Part shown: piece by piece, positions 25,098 to 33,174 of the stretch
Position numbering within the stretch: position 1 is the first letter of the stretch
How the letters are laid out: each line of letters begins with the position of its first letter
DNA from: a virus
Length of the DNA stretch: 39,801 bases
IMG/VR virus record: IMGVR_UViG_3300028607_001332
Location: 1-39,801 of that record
Direction: 5' to 3' (one strand)
The notes under the pieces: model-generated
What the model saw: only the letters and a program-made list of their open reading frames with translations
What the model was told of the DNA's origin: nothing
Databases searched by the model: none
Position numbers and translations under genes: made by a program

Positions 25098-25148
25098 CTG
25101 AGTTTCTCCATTACAAATTTAGGTTGACAGCTTAGGTAATTAAGTTTA

Positions 25149-25601
25149 CTAAGTAGTCTGAGTTGAAGTCACAGTCGGCAGAATCTTAGTCTGGATATTC
25201 AATGCTTCAGCGGCAGTTACGTATTCTGAAGAAGTAATCGCATCACCATAAACGTCTAACGCAGGAATCCTACCTTCATTAATAAGAGCAGGACCACGAG
25301 CAAGAATAGCGTATGGTAGAACAGTAATCGCTGCCGCTGCCATTGCAGCCGGGAGTTGTTTAGAATCAACAACAAAACCATCAACATTACCGGCAGTAAC
25401 ATCTGCTGTTGAAGCAAACTGCCATTGAGCACTAACAAGACGTAGAGGTTGACCAATTAGTTCTTGAGTAGCCGCGATGGATGGAGAAGTTCCAGCTACG
25501 GTAGCATCATTCTCTAAAGTTCCACTTTCACGAGTGTAACGCTGATCAACCTCGTAGAAAGCAAACTCGCTAACAGCAAGTCTTCTAGTATTAGACGCCA
25601 T
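25149..25601 (-). CDS. Capsid decoration protein (lambda gpD-like)
   Basis: A 150-aa Ala/Thr-rich protein with no Cys. It resembles the head-stabilising gpD type: an N-terminal disordered segment, GQPLRLVSAQWQFAST, VDGFVVDSKQLPAAM and LPYAILARGPALINEGRI. It lies between the protease/scaffold and the major capsid genes, the usual site of gpD. AAGGA before ATG 25601. It would bind the outside of the capsid at threefold sites. Confidence 0.8.
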   Translation of the reverse strand: MASNTRRLAVSEFAFYEVDQRYTRESGTLENDATVAGTSPSIAATQELIGQPLRLVSAQWQFASTADVTAGNVDGFVVDSKQLPAAMAAAAITVLPYAILARGPALINEGRIPALDVYGDAITSSEYVTAAEALNIQTKILPTVTSTQTT

Positions 25602-25670
25602 GTTTGAAATTCCTTATCTTAAGACTGTACTACGAGGTTAATGTTATACTAATGTTATGCTACTTTTAAC

Positions 25671-26207
25671 TTAGCGAGCAGCAACCATTTTAGCTTCTAT
25701 CTTCTCTTTTTGTTTCATCGCGTTAGCAATAACCGGATTAGTCTCTTTATCTAAGAGAGTTCCAACATCACCACCTTGCGGTCCAGTTGCTTCAGAAAGT
25801 TTGATAGGATCATTGTCTCTTAAAGCATCAACAACTCCATCAAAATTGTCTTCAACATCTTCTGCTAGAGAAAGAGTCAAAGTAGCTTCACCACAAAAGA
25901 TTTTCTCAAGTACATTCTTGACACAAGTAAGAATGTTACCTTTCTCAACAAGATTAGAAAGCTTAAGTTCTCTATTCTCTTTAAGCATCTTAACTTGTGA
26001 TTTTGAAATCTTAACAGGATCTTGAATTGGCGGATGAAGCTTCTTGTACTCAGAGAGTTCAAGAGTTATATTTTTAACTTGCTTACCTGAATCTTCTTTA
26101 AGATCTTTAAAAGATTCTGTAATAGCTTCATAAGCTTTTGTCTCATCAGACAAAATTTCATCACTAAGTTGTAGACCGATACTTGCGGCCAGTTCTTTAA
26201 TCGGCAT
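25671..26207 (-). CDS. Scaffold protein from an internal start
   Basis: ATG 26207 (MPIKELAASIGLQLSD) inside the protease gene, same frame, with AAAAAGGA 8 bases upstream. The encoded 178-aa acidic helical product has the traits of an internal scaffold. A nested scaffold is the rule in lambda C/Nu3-type genes. Confidence 0.65.
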   Translation of the reverse strand: MPIKELAASIGLQLSDEILSDETKAYEAITESFKDLKEDSGKQVKNITLELSEYKKLHPPIQDPVKISKSQVKMLKENRELKLSNLVEKGNILTCVKNVLEKIFCGEATLTLSLAEDVEDNFDGVVDALRDNDPIKLSEATGPQGGDVGTLLDKETNPVIANAMKQKEKIEAKMVAAR

Positions 26208-26756
26208 AATAATTTCCTTTTTGTTAGTCTCAGTCTCAATAACCAAACTGGCTGCAATTGGTGTGAACCCGTCTAAACCAGGGATAGTAGGGGAACCTGT
26301 TAGAGCTACGTGTTTAATAGCACGAACGTATTTATTCTTTATACCGTCTTCGGATGCAGGTGGGATGTAAATACTAGTTTGTGCAGTCCTGGCTAATTTA
26401 GCGGCTTCTTTATCCCGAAACTCTACACGAGAAAATAGACCTAATCTCCCTTTACTATCTTCTTTCGTGAACCATTTAAGGTTAAGACCACGATTAGCTT
26501 CTGTGTCATCAGTATGCTTAGTCGGTAAATTACATGGATTTCCATTATCAATGTATCGTTGACTTTCAGAAGCAATAACCTCAATTGCGTGATCCGTTAG
26601 CTCAAAATCAACTGGTCCTTTAGGAGTTTTCATCCTAAACTTACCAACATAAGCATGTTCTTTTTCAAAGAGAAGATTACTGTCATCAGATAGTGATATC
26701 ACATCACAATCTTTTGGTGCTTCAATAAGACTATATTCTATTGTCTCAACTGTCAT
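25671..26756 (-). CDS. Prohead protease (Mu I-like) with C-terminal scaffold
   Basis: A 361-aa protein. Residues about 30-170 are a herpesvirus-type serine protease fold as in Mu gpI: NLPTKHTDD with H81, TSIYIPP with S128, and VALTGSPTIPGL. Residues 184-361 are charged and helical (scaffold-like). An in-frame ATG at 26207 with AAAGGA 8 bases upstream would make the scaffold alone (178 aa), as in Mu gpZ and lambda Nu3. Ribosome site AGGAGAGGG before ATG 26756. The protease shapes the prohead and is lost on maturation. Confidence 0.85.
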   Translation of the reverse strand: MTVETIEYSLIEAPKDCDVISLSDDSNLLFEKEHAYVGKFRMKTPKGPVDFELTDHAIEVIASESQRYIDNGNPCNLPTKHTDDTEANRGLNLKWFTKEDSKGRLGLFSRVEFRDKEAAKLARTAQTSIYIPPASEDGIKNKYVRAIKHVALTGSPTIPGLDGFTPIAASLVIETETNKKEIIMPIKELAASIGLQLSDEILSDETKAYEAITESFKDLKEDSGKQVKNITLELSEYKKLHPPIQDPVKISKSQVKMLKENRELKLSNLVEKGNILTCVKNVLEKIFCGEATLTLSLAEDVEDNFDGVVDALRDNDPIKLSEATGPQGGDVGTLLDKETNPVIANAMKQKEKIEAKMVAAR

Positions 26757-26777
26757 AGCAACCCTCTCCTAATATAC

Positions 26778-26787
26778 AGTGTACACT
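26778..26787. promoter_or_regulatory. AGTGTACACT palindrome, copy 1
   Basis: Perfect 10-base palindrome about 20 bases upstream of the protease/scaffold start, between its ribosome site and the end of the preceding gene. The same palindrome recurs at 26835, 33145 and 35884. Candidate operator. Confidence 0.5.
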
Positions 26788-26789
26788 AA

Positions 26790-27206
26790 TTAAGCTTCTG
26801 CGTCTATAGCTTGTGGAAAATTTTTCGCTAATTCAGTGTACACTAACAGCTTGACCAAACCGCCATGAATTTTTACTATAGTCTGTTCAACCATTTTACG
26901 ATAGTTCATAACTTCGTCTATATCTTGAATATCTATCAATCTCCTATTATCATATAATAAAACTCCCGTGAGCCTTGCTGATAATGTAACAATAATAGGA
27001 TCATATACAGATTCTACAAGGATAAAAGGTACTGAGTATTTACATCCATAAAGTCTTGCATCAATTTGTTCTTTAGCTTCTAATATCGCCCAAGTAATAC
27101 GAGCAGATATTTCAGTTGCTACTTTATTATTATTTAAATCAGCCCACTTAGATACATTATCTGGACCGAATATATCTTCTGTGTCTGATTGTACTGAGTA
27201 AACCAT
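26790..27206 (-). CDS. Head-tail connector, Mu gp36-like
   Basis: A 138-aa helical protein starting MVYSVQSDTEDIFGPDNVSK with WADLNNN, then EISARITWAILEAKEQID and PIIVTLSARLTGVLLYDNRR. This N-terminal phrase and helical layout resemble the gp36-type connectors (DUF1320) of Mu-like and planctomycete-type phages. Position among head genes fits. The 3' end contains a copy of the AGTGTACACT palindrome. Confidence 0.65.
   Translation of the reverse strand: MVYSVQSDTEDIFGPDNVSKWADLNNNKVATEISARITWAILEAKEQIDARLYGCKYSVPFILVESVYDPIIVTLSARLTGVLLYDNRRLIDIQDIDEVMNYRKMVEQTIVKIHGGLVKLLVYTELAKNFPQAIDAEA
26835..26844. promoter_or_regulatory. AGTGTACACT palindrome, copy 2
   Basis: Inside the 3' end of the connector gene, where it encodes part of VYT, 57 bases from copy 1. 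Copies 1 and 2 share TTAGTGTACACTG on the minus strand. Confidence 0.45.
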
Positions 27207-27209
27207 AAC

Positions 27210-27728
27210 TTAACCTTCTTTACTAAGTTGTTCAGCAGCAATTAAATGAGTCTCTAAATCTCTTCTCATAAGTATTATAGAAGGTCTTATAATCTCAGCT
27301 AATGCTATATCAGAAGGTAACGCCTCATCTAATTTCTTAGACATACTTTCTACTACATCTAAAGATTCAAGAAAACATCTACCTAACGTAACAGTAGAAA
27401 ATCTACTGTTAGGATCATAGTGCATTGCTTCTATTCGTTGAACAACAGCTCCCATCTCTTCTGTTCTTTTTTCTGAAGTCTCAAGTAATGCAGCTACACG
27501 AGTACCTGTTTCTTTTTGTTTCTCAACAGATTCAGATAAAGATTTCTGTAGATCGTTAGTACTTTCAACATACTTAGTTAATAATCCATTCTTCTCATTA
27601 AGTAATCTCTTCCCTATCCACCAAGTAGCTAAAACAAAAAGCACTAACATCACTGTAGTTGCCCCGTACTTCGCAAACATGTCGATAAGCCCTGTTACTT
27701 CAACGACCTCTGCTTGTGCTGGCATCAT
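27210..27728 (-). CDS. Membrane-anchored coiled-coil protein (holin or spanin candidate)
   Basis: A 172-aa protein. Residues about 22-42 are one membrane segment (YGATTVMLVLFVLATWWIGK), followed by a long charged coiled coil (about 50-110) with repeated heptads. One N-terminal membrane anchor plus coiled coil fits an inner-membrane lysis protein or holin-like protein. It is coupled to the adjacent 66-aa two-segment protein by TGATG. The lysis role is an inference from this pair. Confidence 0.6.
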   Translation of the reverse strand: MMPAQAEVVEVTGLIDMFAKYGATTVMLVLFVLATWWIGKRLLNEKNGLLTKYVESTNDLQKSLSESVEKQKETGTRVAALLETSEKRTEEMGAVVQRIEAMHYDPNSRFSTVTLGRCFLESLDVVESMSKKLDEALPSDIALAEIIRPSIILMRRDLETHLIAAEQLSKEG

Positions 27729-27925
27729 TTTCTCTGCCCTCTCAAGTAAAGGATTATTGCTCTCTGAGTAAACTCATAAACTAACATACATACTGCAACT
27801 ATTGCCACCGTTATATGCTCAGTTACATTAAAATCTGAAGCTGTAAACCAAAGAACTATATAGAGTAGACCTAATCCTCCCCATATACGAATCAACATCC
27901 AATAACCGTGAAGAGAATCACTCAT
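27725..27925 (-). CDS. Small membrane protein (holin candidate)
   Basis: A 66-aa protein with two membrane segments (about 12-28, GGLGLLYIVLWF; about 36-58, ITVAIVAVCMLVYEF) and a basic C terminus LRGQRK. This is the class II holin layout. It overlaps its neighbours on both sides (ATGA). No endolysin gene is recognised beside it, so function is inferred from topology. Confidence 0.6.
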   Translation of the reverse strand: MSDSLHGYWMLIRIWGGLGLLYIVLWFTASDFNVTEHITVAIVAVCMLVYEFTQRAIILYLRGQRK

Positions 27926-28860
27926 GGTGCTCCTATAAAACTAGTTATTGTTGAAGTAGATGTATCAGCTATAGTAACTTTAAGAACTGTAGGCTTAGTA
28001 GTACCACGAATTATATGATAAGTAGCAAGTCTAACAAGAGTTAAAGTAGCTATACCACTAGCGTTTGAAGTAGCTGATTGTTTTGCTTTATCAAAAGCTA
28101 TCCCTGTACTATTAAGTGGTATCTCAATTAACTCAGCTTTAACAATTACTCCTTCTTCTATAATACCTAATTCATCTACACATTTAACTGTCACTGTAGA
28201 CAAACTAGGATCAGCAGGTGGAGTAATTACTAATAGTGTCATACTATAAGTAATAGAAGCAATAGCAGTAACTATTACAGTAGTCCCAGCAAAAGTATAA
28301 CCATCTTTAGTAATTGCTACATCATAAGTAGCGTCATCAACATTAAATACAATCACTCCACTTACATTTGTAGTTCCTAAAAATGTATTTGCACCTTCAG
28401 TTAACCTAACAGTTGCATTCTCTAATGGATCAGTTCCATCATCTACAGTTACAGTTATTGTTCTAGCACCAGTTCCAGAATTTACAAATCTATTTTCAAT
28501 GCTAAATGTAGCCAGAACATAGACAACTATTTGACCGTCTATTGTTTCATCACTTGGATCAAGAATGACTGTGTAATCCGCACCCGCTACCCAAAATCCT
28601 GTGTCATTAGTATCATTCGACGTATCTATTGTAAGATGATGTAAACCAGTGATAGAATCAAACGGACTTACTAAAGTCAATCCATCCGTTGCAGTCTTTT
28701 GAGTTGCTGAACCATTTTTATAAATTTTAACATCGTCTGATTCAAATGTCGTCGAAGGAGCAAAAGCCGCACCACTACTGTTCTCAGTTGTAAATGGTAT
28801 TTCAACTGTTGCATCTTCTGCAAAGTCACCTAAGTAGCTTGTAACTGAAACTAAGCTCAT
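27922..28860 (-). CDS. Baseplate or fibre-type structural protein
   Basis: A 312-aa beta-rich protein. Residues 1-125 have FAEDATVEIPFTTENSSGAA, DDVKIYKNGSATQK and the ending ATFSIENRF, a pattern frequent in N-terminal domains of phage BppU-like baseplate proteins. The rest is two carboxypeptidase regulatory-like beta sandwiches (about 130-210 and 215-312) with GVIVFNVDDATYDVAITKDG-type repeats. No enzyme motif. It is AT-rich in contrast to the GC-rich gene pair just upstream. Confidence 0.65.
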   Translation of the reverse strand: MSLVSVTSYLGDFAEDATVEIPFTTENSSGAAFAPSTTFESDDVKIYKNGSATQKTATDGLTLVSPFDSITGLHHLTIDTSNDTNDTGFWVAGADYTVILDPSDETIDGQIVVYVLATFSIENRFVNSGTGARTITVTVDDGTDPLENATVRLTEGANTFLGTTNVSGVIVFNVDDATYDVAITKDGYTFAGTTVIVTAIASITYSMTLLVITPPADPSLSTVTVKCVDELGIIEEGVIVKAELIEIPLNSTGIAFDKAKQSATSNASGIATLTLVRLATYHIIRGTTKPTVLKVTIADTSTSTITSFIGAP

Positions 28861-28878
28861 CCTAATAATCCTACGTTT

Positions 28879-29169
28879 TTATTCTGTCCTTCGTTGTAAT
28901 CCCGTACCGTCTAAAAGGTCTTGAAGTGAATCAAATCGTGGTCCCGAAACTTCTCGCTCGAAAATCGCAACCGTCTCAGCGTCAAAGTGTCGAGTGTCAC
29001 AAGCCCAATGAGTAATCGGTGCGTTTGAATTTGCAGCCAGCGGTATCGTAAATACTTGCGGTTCCGGGCCTGCGCGAAATCCCAGCAACGCTTGCAGCTT
29101 GGTTTCGGTTGCAAGTCGCTGTGGTGCAGCAGCAGAGACAATTTGAGTTATACGTGCTCGCCGTGTCAT
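28879..29169 (-). CDS. Hypothetical 96-aa protein of the GC-rich island
   Basis: ATG 29169 overlaps the stop of the LamG gene (ATGA). It starts MTRRARITQIVSAAAPQRLA and contains QALLGFRAGPEPQVFTIPL. Codon use and GC content match the LamG gene and differ from the rest of the window, so the two were probably acquired together. No domain recognised; it might be a small partner of the adhesin. Confidence 0.6.
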   Translation of the reverse strand: MTRRARITQIVSAAAPQRLATETKLQALLGFRAGPEPQVFTIPLAANSNAPITHWACDTRHFDAETVAIFEREVSGPRFDSLQDLLDGTGLQRRTE

Positions 29170-31382
29170 GTTGCGTACCTGTCTGCATGGTAGGCGGAAT
29201 CGCTCGTACGGCCAGCCGCATCCAGTTCATCTGGATACGTGGCAACGTCCATAATCGTACCCTCGAAGTAGTCAACCGTTGACGTATGCACCAACGCGCC
29301 AAGTGTGTGATTGTCTCTGCCGCTTATGTCTCCGAACCACTTTCCGCTATTGCTACCCGTCGTGACCGTCAGCGATTGAGCCACATCATTTACCCAGATC
29401 AACCACGCCGATCCTGTGGTCACAATGCGGATCGTATAGACCGTAGAGACAGTCAACACGGTATCGCCCGTTACGCGATGCACAGTGCCACTATCGACCG
29501 CCTCCACGTAGACCTTTCCCGCCGAATCGATCCCAAAGCAAAGGAAATTAGACGTTCCCGCTTCATCGCTAGAGGCTCCGAACACTTGATCGGCTGCGAA
29601 CGCCGTCGAACCTGTCTTGAAGTCGAACACGATTTCCGCGTCAGCCGCGTTGGTCAAGATCGTATCAGTTATCATGTAGTTGGTTGTGCCGTTGTACGTC
29701 ACACCCGGTTCACCCTCCGTAACCGATTCTGTCCATGTCGGCGTGTTGCCGGGCGTCGTCTGCTTATACTGGCCAGAGCCTACTTTCGGTTGCCACGTTA
29801 CAACCGCATCACCATCAGTTGGCGTCGTGCTTTGCGGGCCGTCGTCGAGATTCCAGTACCCAATGCGGTTTGCGGTTCCTGGATCGTCGCCAGGAACGCT
29901 CGGAGTGCCTGTGTGGTCTTCAAAAAGAAAGGTTACTTCATCGGCAGTCAGTGCATCATCGTAAAGAATGATCTCGTCAATCAAACCGCCAAACCTAGAT
30001 GATGTGACCCCAGTGGAAAACGATGCGCCAAGCGTGACATTGTCCAGCCCTGTTGGATAGTCGGACCACTTGCCGTCGTCTGCTCCGCTTGCAACATTCA
30101 GCGTTTCTTCAACCCCGTTGAGGTACAGTTTGTAACTTGCACCGTCCGAAACACCGACTGCGTGATACCAAGTATCAGCGATCAGGGTTGTCGAACCCTC
30201 CATTTCGTTTGTTACACCCGCCGTTTTGCGAACGAATAGGGAAATCACCCCCGTACTATCTATGCGCAAAGGCGCCCATGCGTCCGTCGTGTCCGCTTCG
30301 TCACGCGAGACGAACAAATGCTGTGCAGAGGCCACGGCATTAGCTTTGAACCAGAGAGAGACACTACCCTGCGATGTAAGTGTAAAGGCAGAACTGCCGG
30401 CATCTACATAATCAGCCACCCCGTTGAACTTCAAGCTGTTTCCAGTTGCGCCACTCGGAACGTCACTCGACCACATCCCAAGTGCGTTGGTGCTGACCAG
30501 CGTGCCGTCGTTCGATCCCGCAGAGTCAATCGCCTGTTGCGTTGTTGGTCCTCCAGATGTCGCTATGTTCGACCCGACGCGCGTTAAGTCGTGACCGCCC
30601 GTGTGTGCATCAAGCAAGCCAAGCGCGGGGTCTGTCTCGTTACACTGATAATACACTTTCAGATCCGTCAGCAGATCCGAACCGTCATCACCAACTTGAC
30701 CAAGCGAGCCGTAGAACTTGCCGCTGCCTGAGTTGTAAAGCCAAGTTTTCTCTGCTGCTGTCAGCGTTCGTTTCCAGTAGGCAATGCGCGAGACGGCAGC
30801 ATTCAAATACTGACCCGCCGTCAGAGTCGCATCGATTCCAACCGTAAAGTCGCTGCTCGTCGTACCTGGCGTCCCAGTTGTCGATGCGTCGTCGTCAGTT
30901 GCGTCGTCAATGCTGATGAATACTTTGTTTGTTGTGCTGTCGTGTCCGAAGACAAGAAAGTACCAACGTCCAACGGCAGGCGTGACGCCGGAATCAATCG
31001 TCCCGACCGTTGTCGTCACTCCGTCCATCACTCGCCAGTTCCATTTTATGGACAGCCAGGGCGGGATGCCCGTCTCTTCGTATCTCAGTTCATACTCGAA
31101 ATCGCCCGTGTCGTATTTCGCCAGAACAACTCCACCGATCGACGAGCTTAACTTAACCCACCCAGCAAACGTAAAGTCTATGTCGCCCGCTTGCAGATCG
31201 GCATGGCTGGCAATCTCGAAGTGGCTCGCGTCTGATGCAAGCAAAAGCCGAGCGCCTTGCGTGCCGACCTTAGTGTCTGCGCGCATCCAGCGAGTCGTAC
31301 CCGTAAGAGATAACTCACCAATATAACCCATTCCAAGATTCAAACCCATTCCAAGATTCAAACCAATGCCGATGCCTGTCAT
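29166..31382 (-). CDS. LamG/concanavalin-like adhesin, probable receptor-binding protein
   Basis: A 738-aa protein with three LamG-like lectin sandwiches at roughly residues 40-225, 300-485 and 500-735. Typical phrases are DFTFAGWVKLSSSIGG, GRWYFLVFGHD, GSVSLWFKAN, DTWYHAVGVSD, YLNGV and GLIDEIILYDDALTADEV. The N terminus carries the repeat GLNLGMGLNLGMG. It is the best candidate for host surface recognition. ATG 31382 has AGGG 8 bases upstream and is preferred to the TTG before it. The gene is much richer in GC than the head genes around it, indicating transfer. Confidence 0.85.
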   Translation of the reverse strand: MTGIGIGLNLGMGLNLGMGYIGELSLTGTTRWMRADTKVGTQGARLLLASDASHFEIASHADLQAGDIDFTFAGWVKLSSSIGGVVLAKYDTGDFEYELRYEETGIPPWLSIKWNWRVMDGVTTTVGTIDSGVTPAVGRWYFLVFGHDSTTNKVFISIDDATDDDASTTGTPGTTSSDFTVGIDATLTAGQYLNAAVSRIAYWKRTLTAAEKTWLYNSGSGKFYGSLGQVGDDGSDLLTDLKVYYQCNETDPALGLLDAHTGGHDLTRVGSNIATSGGPTTQQAIDSAGSNDGTLVSTNALGMWSSDVPSGATGNSLKFNGVADYVDAGSSAFTLTSQGSVSLWFKANAVASAQHLFVSRDEADTTDAWAPLRIDSTGVISLFVRKTAGVTNEMEGSTTLIADTWYHAVGVSDGASYKLYLNGVEETLNVASGADDGKWSDYPTGLDNVTLGASFSTGVTSSRFGGLIDEIILYDDALTADEVTFLFEDHTGTPSVPGDDPGTANRIGYWNLDDGPQSTTPTDGDAVVTWQPKVGSGQYKQTTPGNTPTWTESVTEGEPGVTYNGTTNYMITDTILTNAADAEIVFDFKTGSTAFAADQVFGASSDEAGTSNFLCFGIDSAGKVYVEAVDSGTVHRVTGDTVLTVSTVYTIRIVTTGSAWLIWVNDVAQSLTVTTGSNSGKWFGDISGRDNHTLGALVHTSTVDYFEGTIMDVATYPDELDAAGRTSDSAYHADRYAT
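31327..31362 (+). repeat. Two copies of an 18-bp tandem repeat
   Basis: CCCATTCCAAGATTCAAA occurs twice in a row and encodes the doubled GLNLGM at the N terminus of the LamG protein. In-frame and therefore length-variable without loss of frame. Confidence 0.9.
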
Positions 31383-31426
31383 CAATAAAGCCCTAGCAGT
31401 AACATTGCAGTTGTAAAGATTAAAAT

Positions 31427-31666
31427 TTAATAGATTCCAACTAAATTAGTTGCAGCAGTGCCAGTAGAATTAACTCTACTACATCTAACAGGAATTATTG
31501 TTCCTGCGACCGCACTTGTAAATGTTACAGTTTCACCTTTCTCGGTTACAAGTGTAATATCACCTACCACGCCTACATAAATACCACGAGCATTAACTGT
31601 AAAATTAGTACTATCACTTGGTGTAATAGCAAAAGCACCTTGACCCGGATCTGACTGTATTGTCAT
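31427..31666 (-). CDS. Small structural protein (decoration-like)
   Basis: A 79-aa beta-rich protein with FAITPSDSTNFTVNARGIYV, GDITLVTEKGETVTFTSA and IIPVRCSRVNSTGT. This small beta-sandwich type, recurrent in phage head regions, is usually annotated as a virion protein of unknown role. AGGA ahead of ATG 31666. It lies between portal and the adhesin. Confidence 0.7.
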   Translation of the reverse strand: MTIQSDPGQGAFAITPSDSTNFTVNARGIYVGVVGDITLVTEKGETVTFTSAVAGTIIPVRCSRVNSTGTAATNLVGIY

Positions 31667-31679
31667 AATTTATTTCCTA

Positions 31680-33125
31680 TTATAACTTAGTTTTCTCACC
31701 CTGAACGGGATTAAGTCCTGTTCCTGATCCTACTGATCCTACTGATCCTACTGATCCTACTGATCCTACTGATCCTACTGGTACTTCAGGAAAATCAAAC
31801 TCGCTATCATCATCTTCACCGTCATTCATCGGCAAGCCTAACTGTTCTTTAACTTCATCAGCATTTATCTTCTTAAGTGCAGTTTCAGGATCATGCTGCA
31901 TAAGAGTTTGAAAGACTTGACGCAGAAATATTTTTAAGTCATCAGCTATAGGTGCAGCCTTCAAAAATACCGTACCTATAGCTTCTCTGCCATAATTATA
32001 TCTAAGTAGATCATTAACTAACTGATAACTAATCTGTTCAGTTAATCTAGCATGACGATAATCTAATATTACTATTGCTAAATCAGAATGAACTTCAGCT
32101 TCAGATTTAGTACCAAACTTACCCTCAAGAATCGCTCTTTCAGGAAAACCTAAAGCTCTAACCTTAAGAGCATCATAGTACTTTAATCTATCAATAAAAG
32201 CTGCTTGTTGACTAGACTGATCAGATAGAAGTTCTATTTTCCAAGCATCAGGAGCATCTTGGTTTAACATCTCAACTGTTTCATCAATTTGACGAGGAAC
32301 AGCAATAGCTCCTGAACTTTCTAAGTTTCTAATAAGATTCCGAGCAATAATAAAATTGTCAGTCTCTATCCCATCTACTTTAGTGTTACCAAGAGGATAA
32401 TGTATAACCCAATGTGATCCAGCTATCTTTCTATCATATCTATCTGCTGAATCATTAACTGTTTTCCATCCATCATAAGGTATAATAGCATCTTCCATGA
32501 TTGCTCTACCATACCAATAAGTCCCCTCTACATTGATATTAGTAAGGATAGTTTCTCTAGCTTTTAAGAAACCTTGTCCAAAAGCTAAATGGCCACCAAC
32601 TCTTATAATCTCAAATTTCTTACCATGAACTGGATTTTGTAAGACTCCTACATACTCGCCAGTATGTACATCTACAAGTATCCTAGTAATATCTTGAAGT
32701 AATGGTTTAACCTTATCTATTACCGTCTTACCGGAATTATCAATAACCCATATCTTCTCAAAAGTTTGCCAACCAAAATCTAGCCAACCAGTAAGAGAAT
32801 GAGTAACTAAATAATTACGTATATTGGTTATATTACGAGTAACAAACTGAACCGCACCTTCAGGTGCATCCTCAGTATGTCCGACCGACCATTTAGAAGA
32901 AACTATTGATCCTACAATAAGATTCCGAACTAAAGAAATAGTCGGATCTTTACGCATCAACCGAACTTTATTTAACCAATCAGCAGGGTAGACTGTATGT
33001 AGTTCGGGTTGCGTTAAACCAAAAGAAGCCGTTGCTACTTGTGGTGCTGATTTTTCTGAAGTTTTTGCTCGTCCATTACGTTTGTCTCGAATGTCTCTTG
33101 TAACTGGATCATTACTTTGTGCCAC
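31680..33125 (-). CDS. Portal protein
   Basis: A 481-aa protein downstream of the large terminase. It has LTQPELHTVYPADWLNKVR, LMRKDPTISLVRNLIVG, SLTGWLDFGWQTFEKI and a crown region with LGFPERAILEGKFGTKSEAE, typical of Mu gp29/DUF935-type portals. The GTG start at 33125 is chosen for AGGAG upstream. The C terminus ends in an unusual sixfold VGS repeat encoded by 9-base units, then GTGLNPVQGEK. The portal forms the DNA channel and binds terminase. Confidence 0.85.
   Translation of the reverse strand: MAQSNDPVTRDIRDKRNGRAKTSEKSAPQVATASFGLTQPELHTVYPADWLNKVRLMRKDPTISLVRNLIVGSIVSSKWSVGHTEDAPEGAVQFVTRNITNIRNYLVTHSLTGWLDFGWQTFEKIWVIDNSGKTVIDKVKPLLQDITRILVDVHTGEYVGVLQNPVHGKKFEIIRVGGHLAFGQGFLKARETILTNINVEGTYWYGRAIMEDAIIPYDGWKTVNDSADRYDRKIAGSHWVIHYPLGNTKVDGIETDNFIIARNLIRNLESSGAIAVPRQIDETVEMLNQDAPDAWKIELLSDQSSQQAAFIDRLKYYDALKVRALGFPERAILEGKFGTKSEAEVHSDLAIVILDYRHARLTEQISYQLVNDLLRYNYGREAIGTVFLKAAPIADDLKIFLRQVFQTLMQHDPETALKKINADEVKEQLGLPMNDGEDDDSEFDFPEVPVGSVGSVGSVGSVGSVGSGTGLNPVQGEKTKL
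31724..31777 (+). repeat. Six copies of a 9-bp tandem repeat in the portal 3' end
   Basis: Unit CTGATCCTA repeated six times without change; the minus-strand translation is (VGS)6. Slippage would change the tail length in steps of three residues. Confidence 0.95.
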
Positions 33126-33144
33126 GGTAAATACTCCTATTTAC

Positions 33145-33154
33145 AGTGTACACT
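33145..33154. promoter_or_regulatory. AGTGTACACT palindrome, copy 3
   Basis: Lies about 20 bases upstream of the portal start, in the spacer after the terminase gene. On the minus strand it shares TTAGTGTACACTGTA with copy 1. Candidate operator or promoter element. Confidence 0.5.
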
Positions 33155-33174
33155 AATGCTCTACTATACTATAG

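Larger units (their letters stand above)
28879..31385 (-). other. GC-rich island inside an AT-rich phage
   Basis: The two genes in this span are visibly GC-rich (many gcg, cgc and gtc triplets), while genes on both sides are AT-rich. The limits coincide with gene boundaries. This points to recent exchange of the adhesin unit from a different genome. Long antisense frames in this span are a by-product of the base composition. Confidence 0.75.

Noticed and set aside
25621-25665. Direct repeat TAATGTTATRC as a regulatory element
   Set aside because: Only two short AT-rich copies in a small spacer, not exceptional in this base composition.
27210-27925. A complete lysis cassette with endolysin
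   Set aside because: Two membrane proteins fit holin-like roles, but no lysozyme, amidase or other endolysin gene is recognisable nearby; the papain-like peptidase is over 8 kb away.
29286-30002. Long plus-strand reading frame (238 codons) opposite the LamG gene
   Set aside because: It and several other plus-strand frames in 29.3-31.3 kb are shadows of the GC-rich LamG gene; composition is Arg/His/Ser-rich without any motif.
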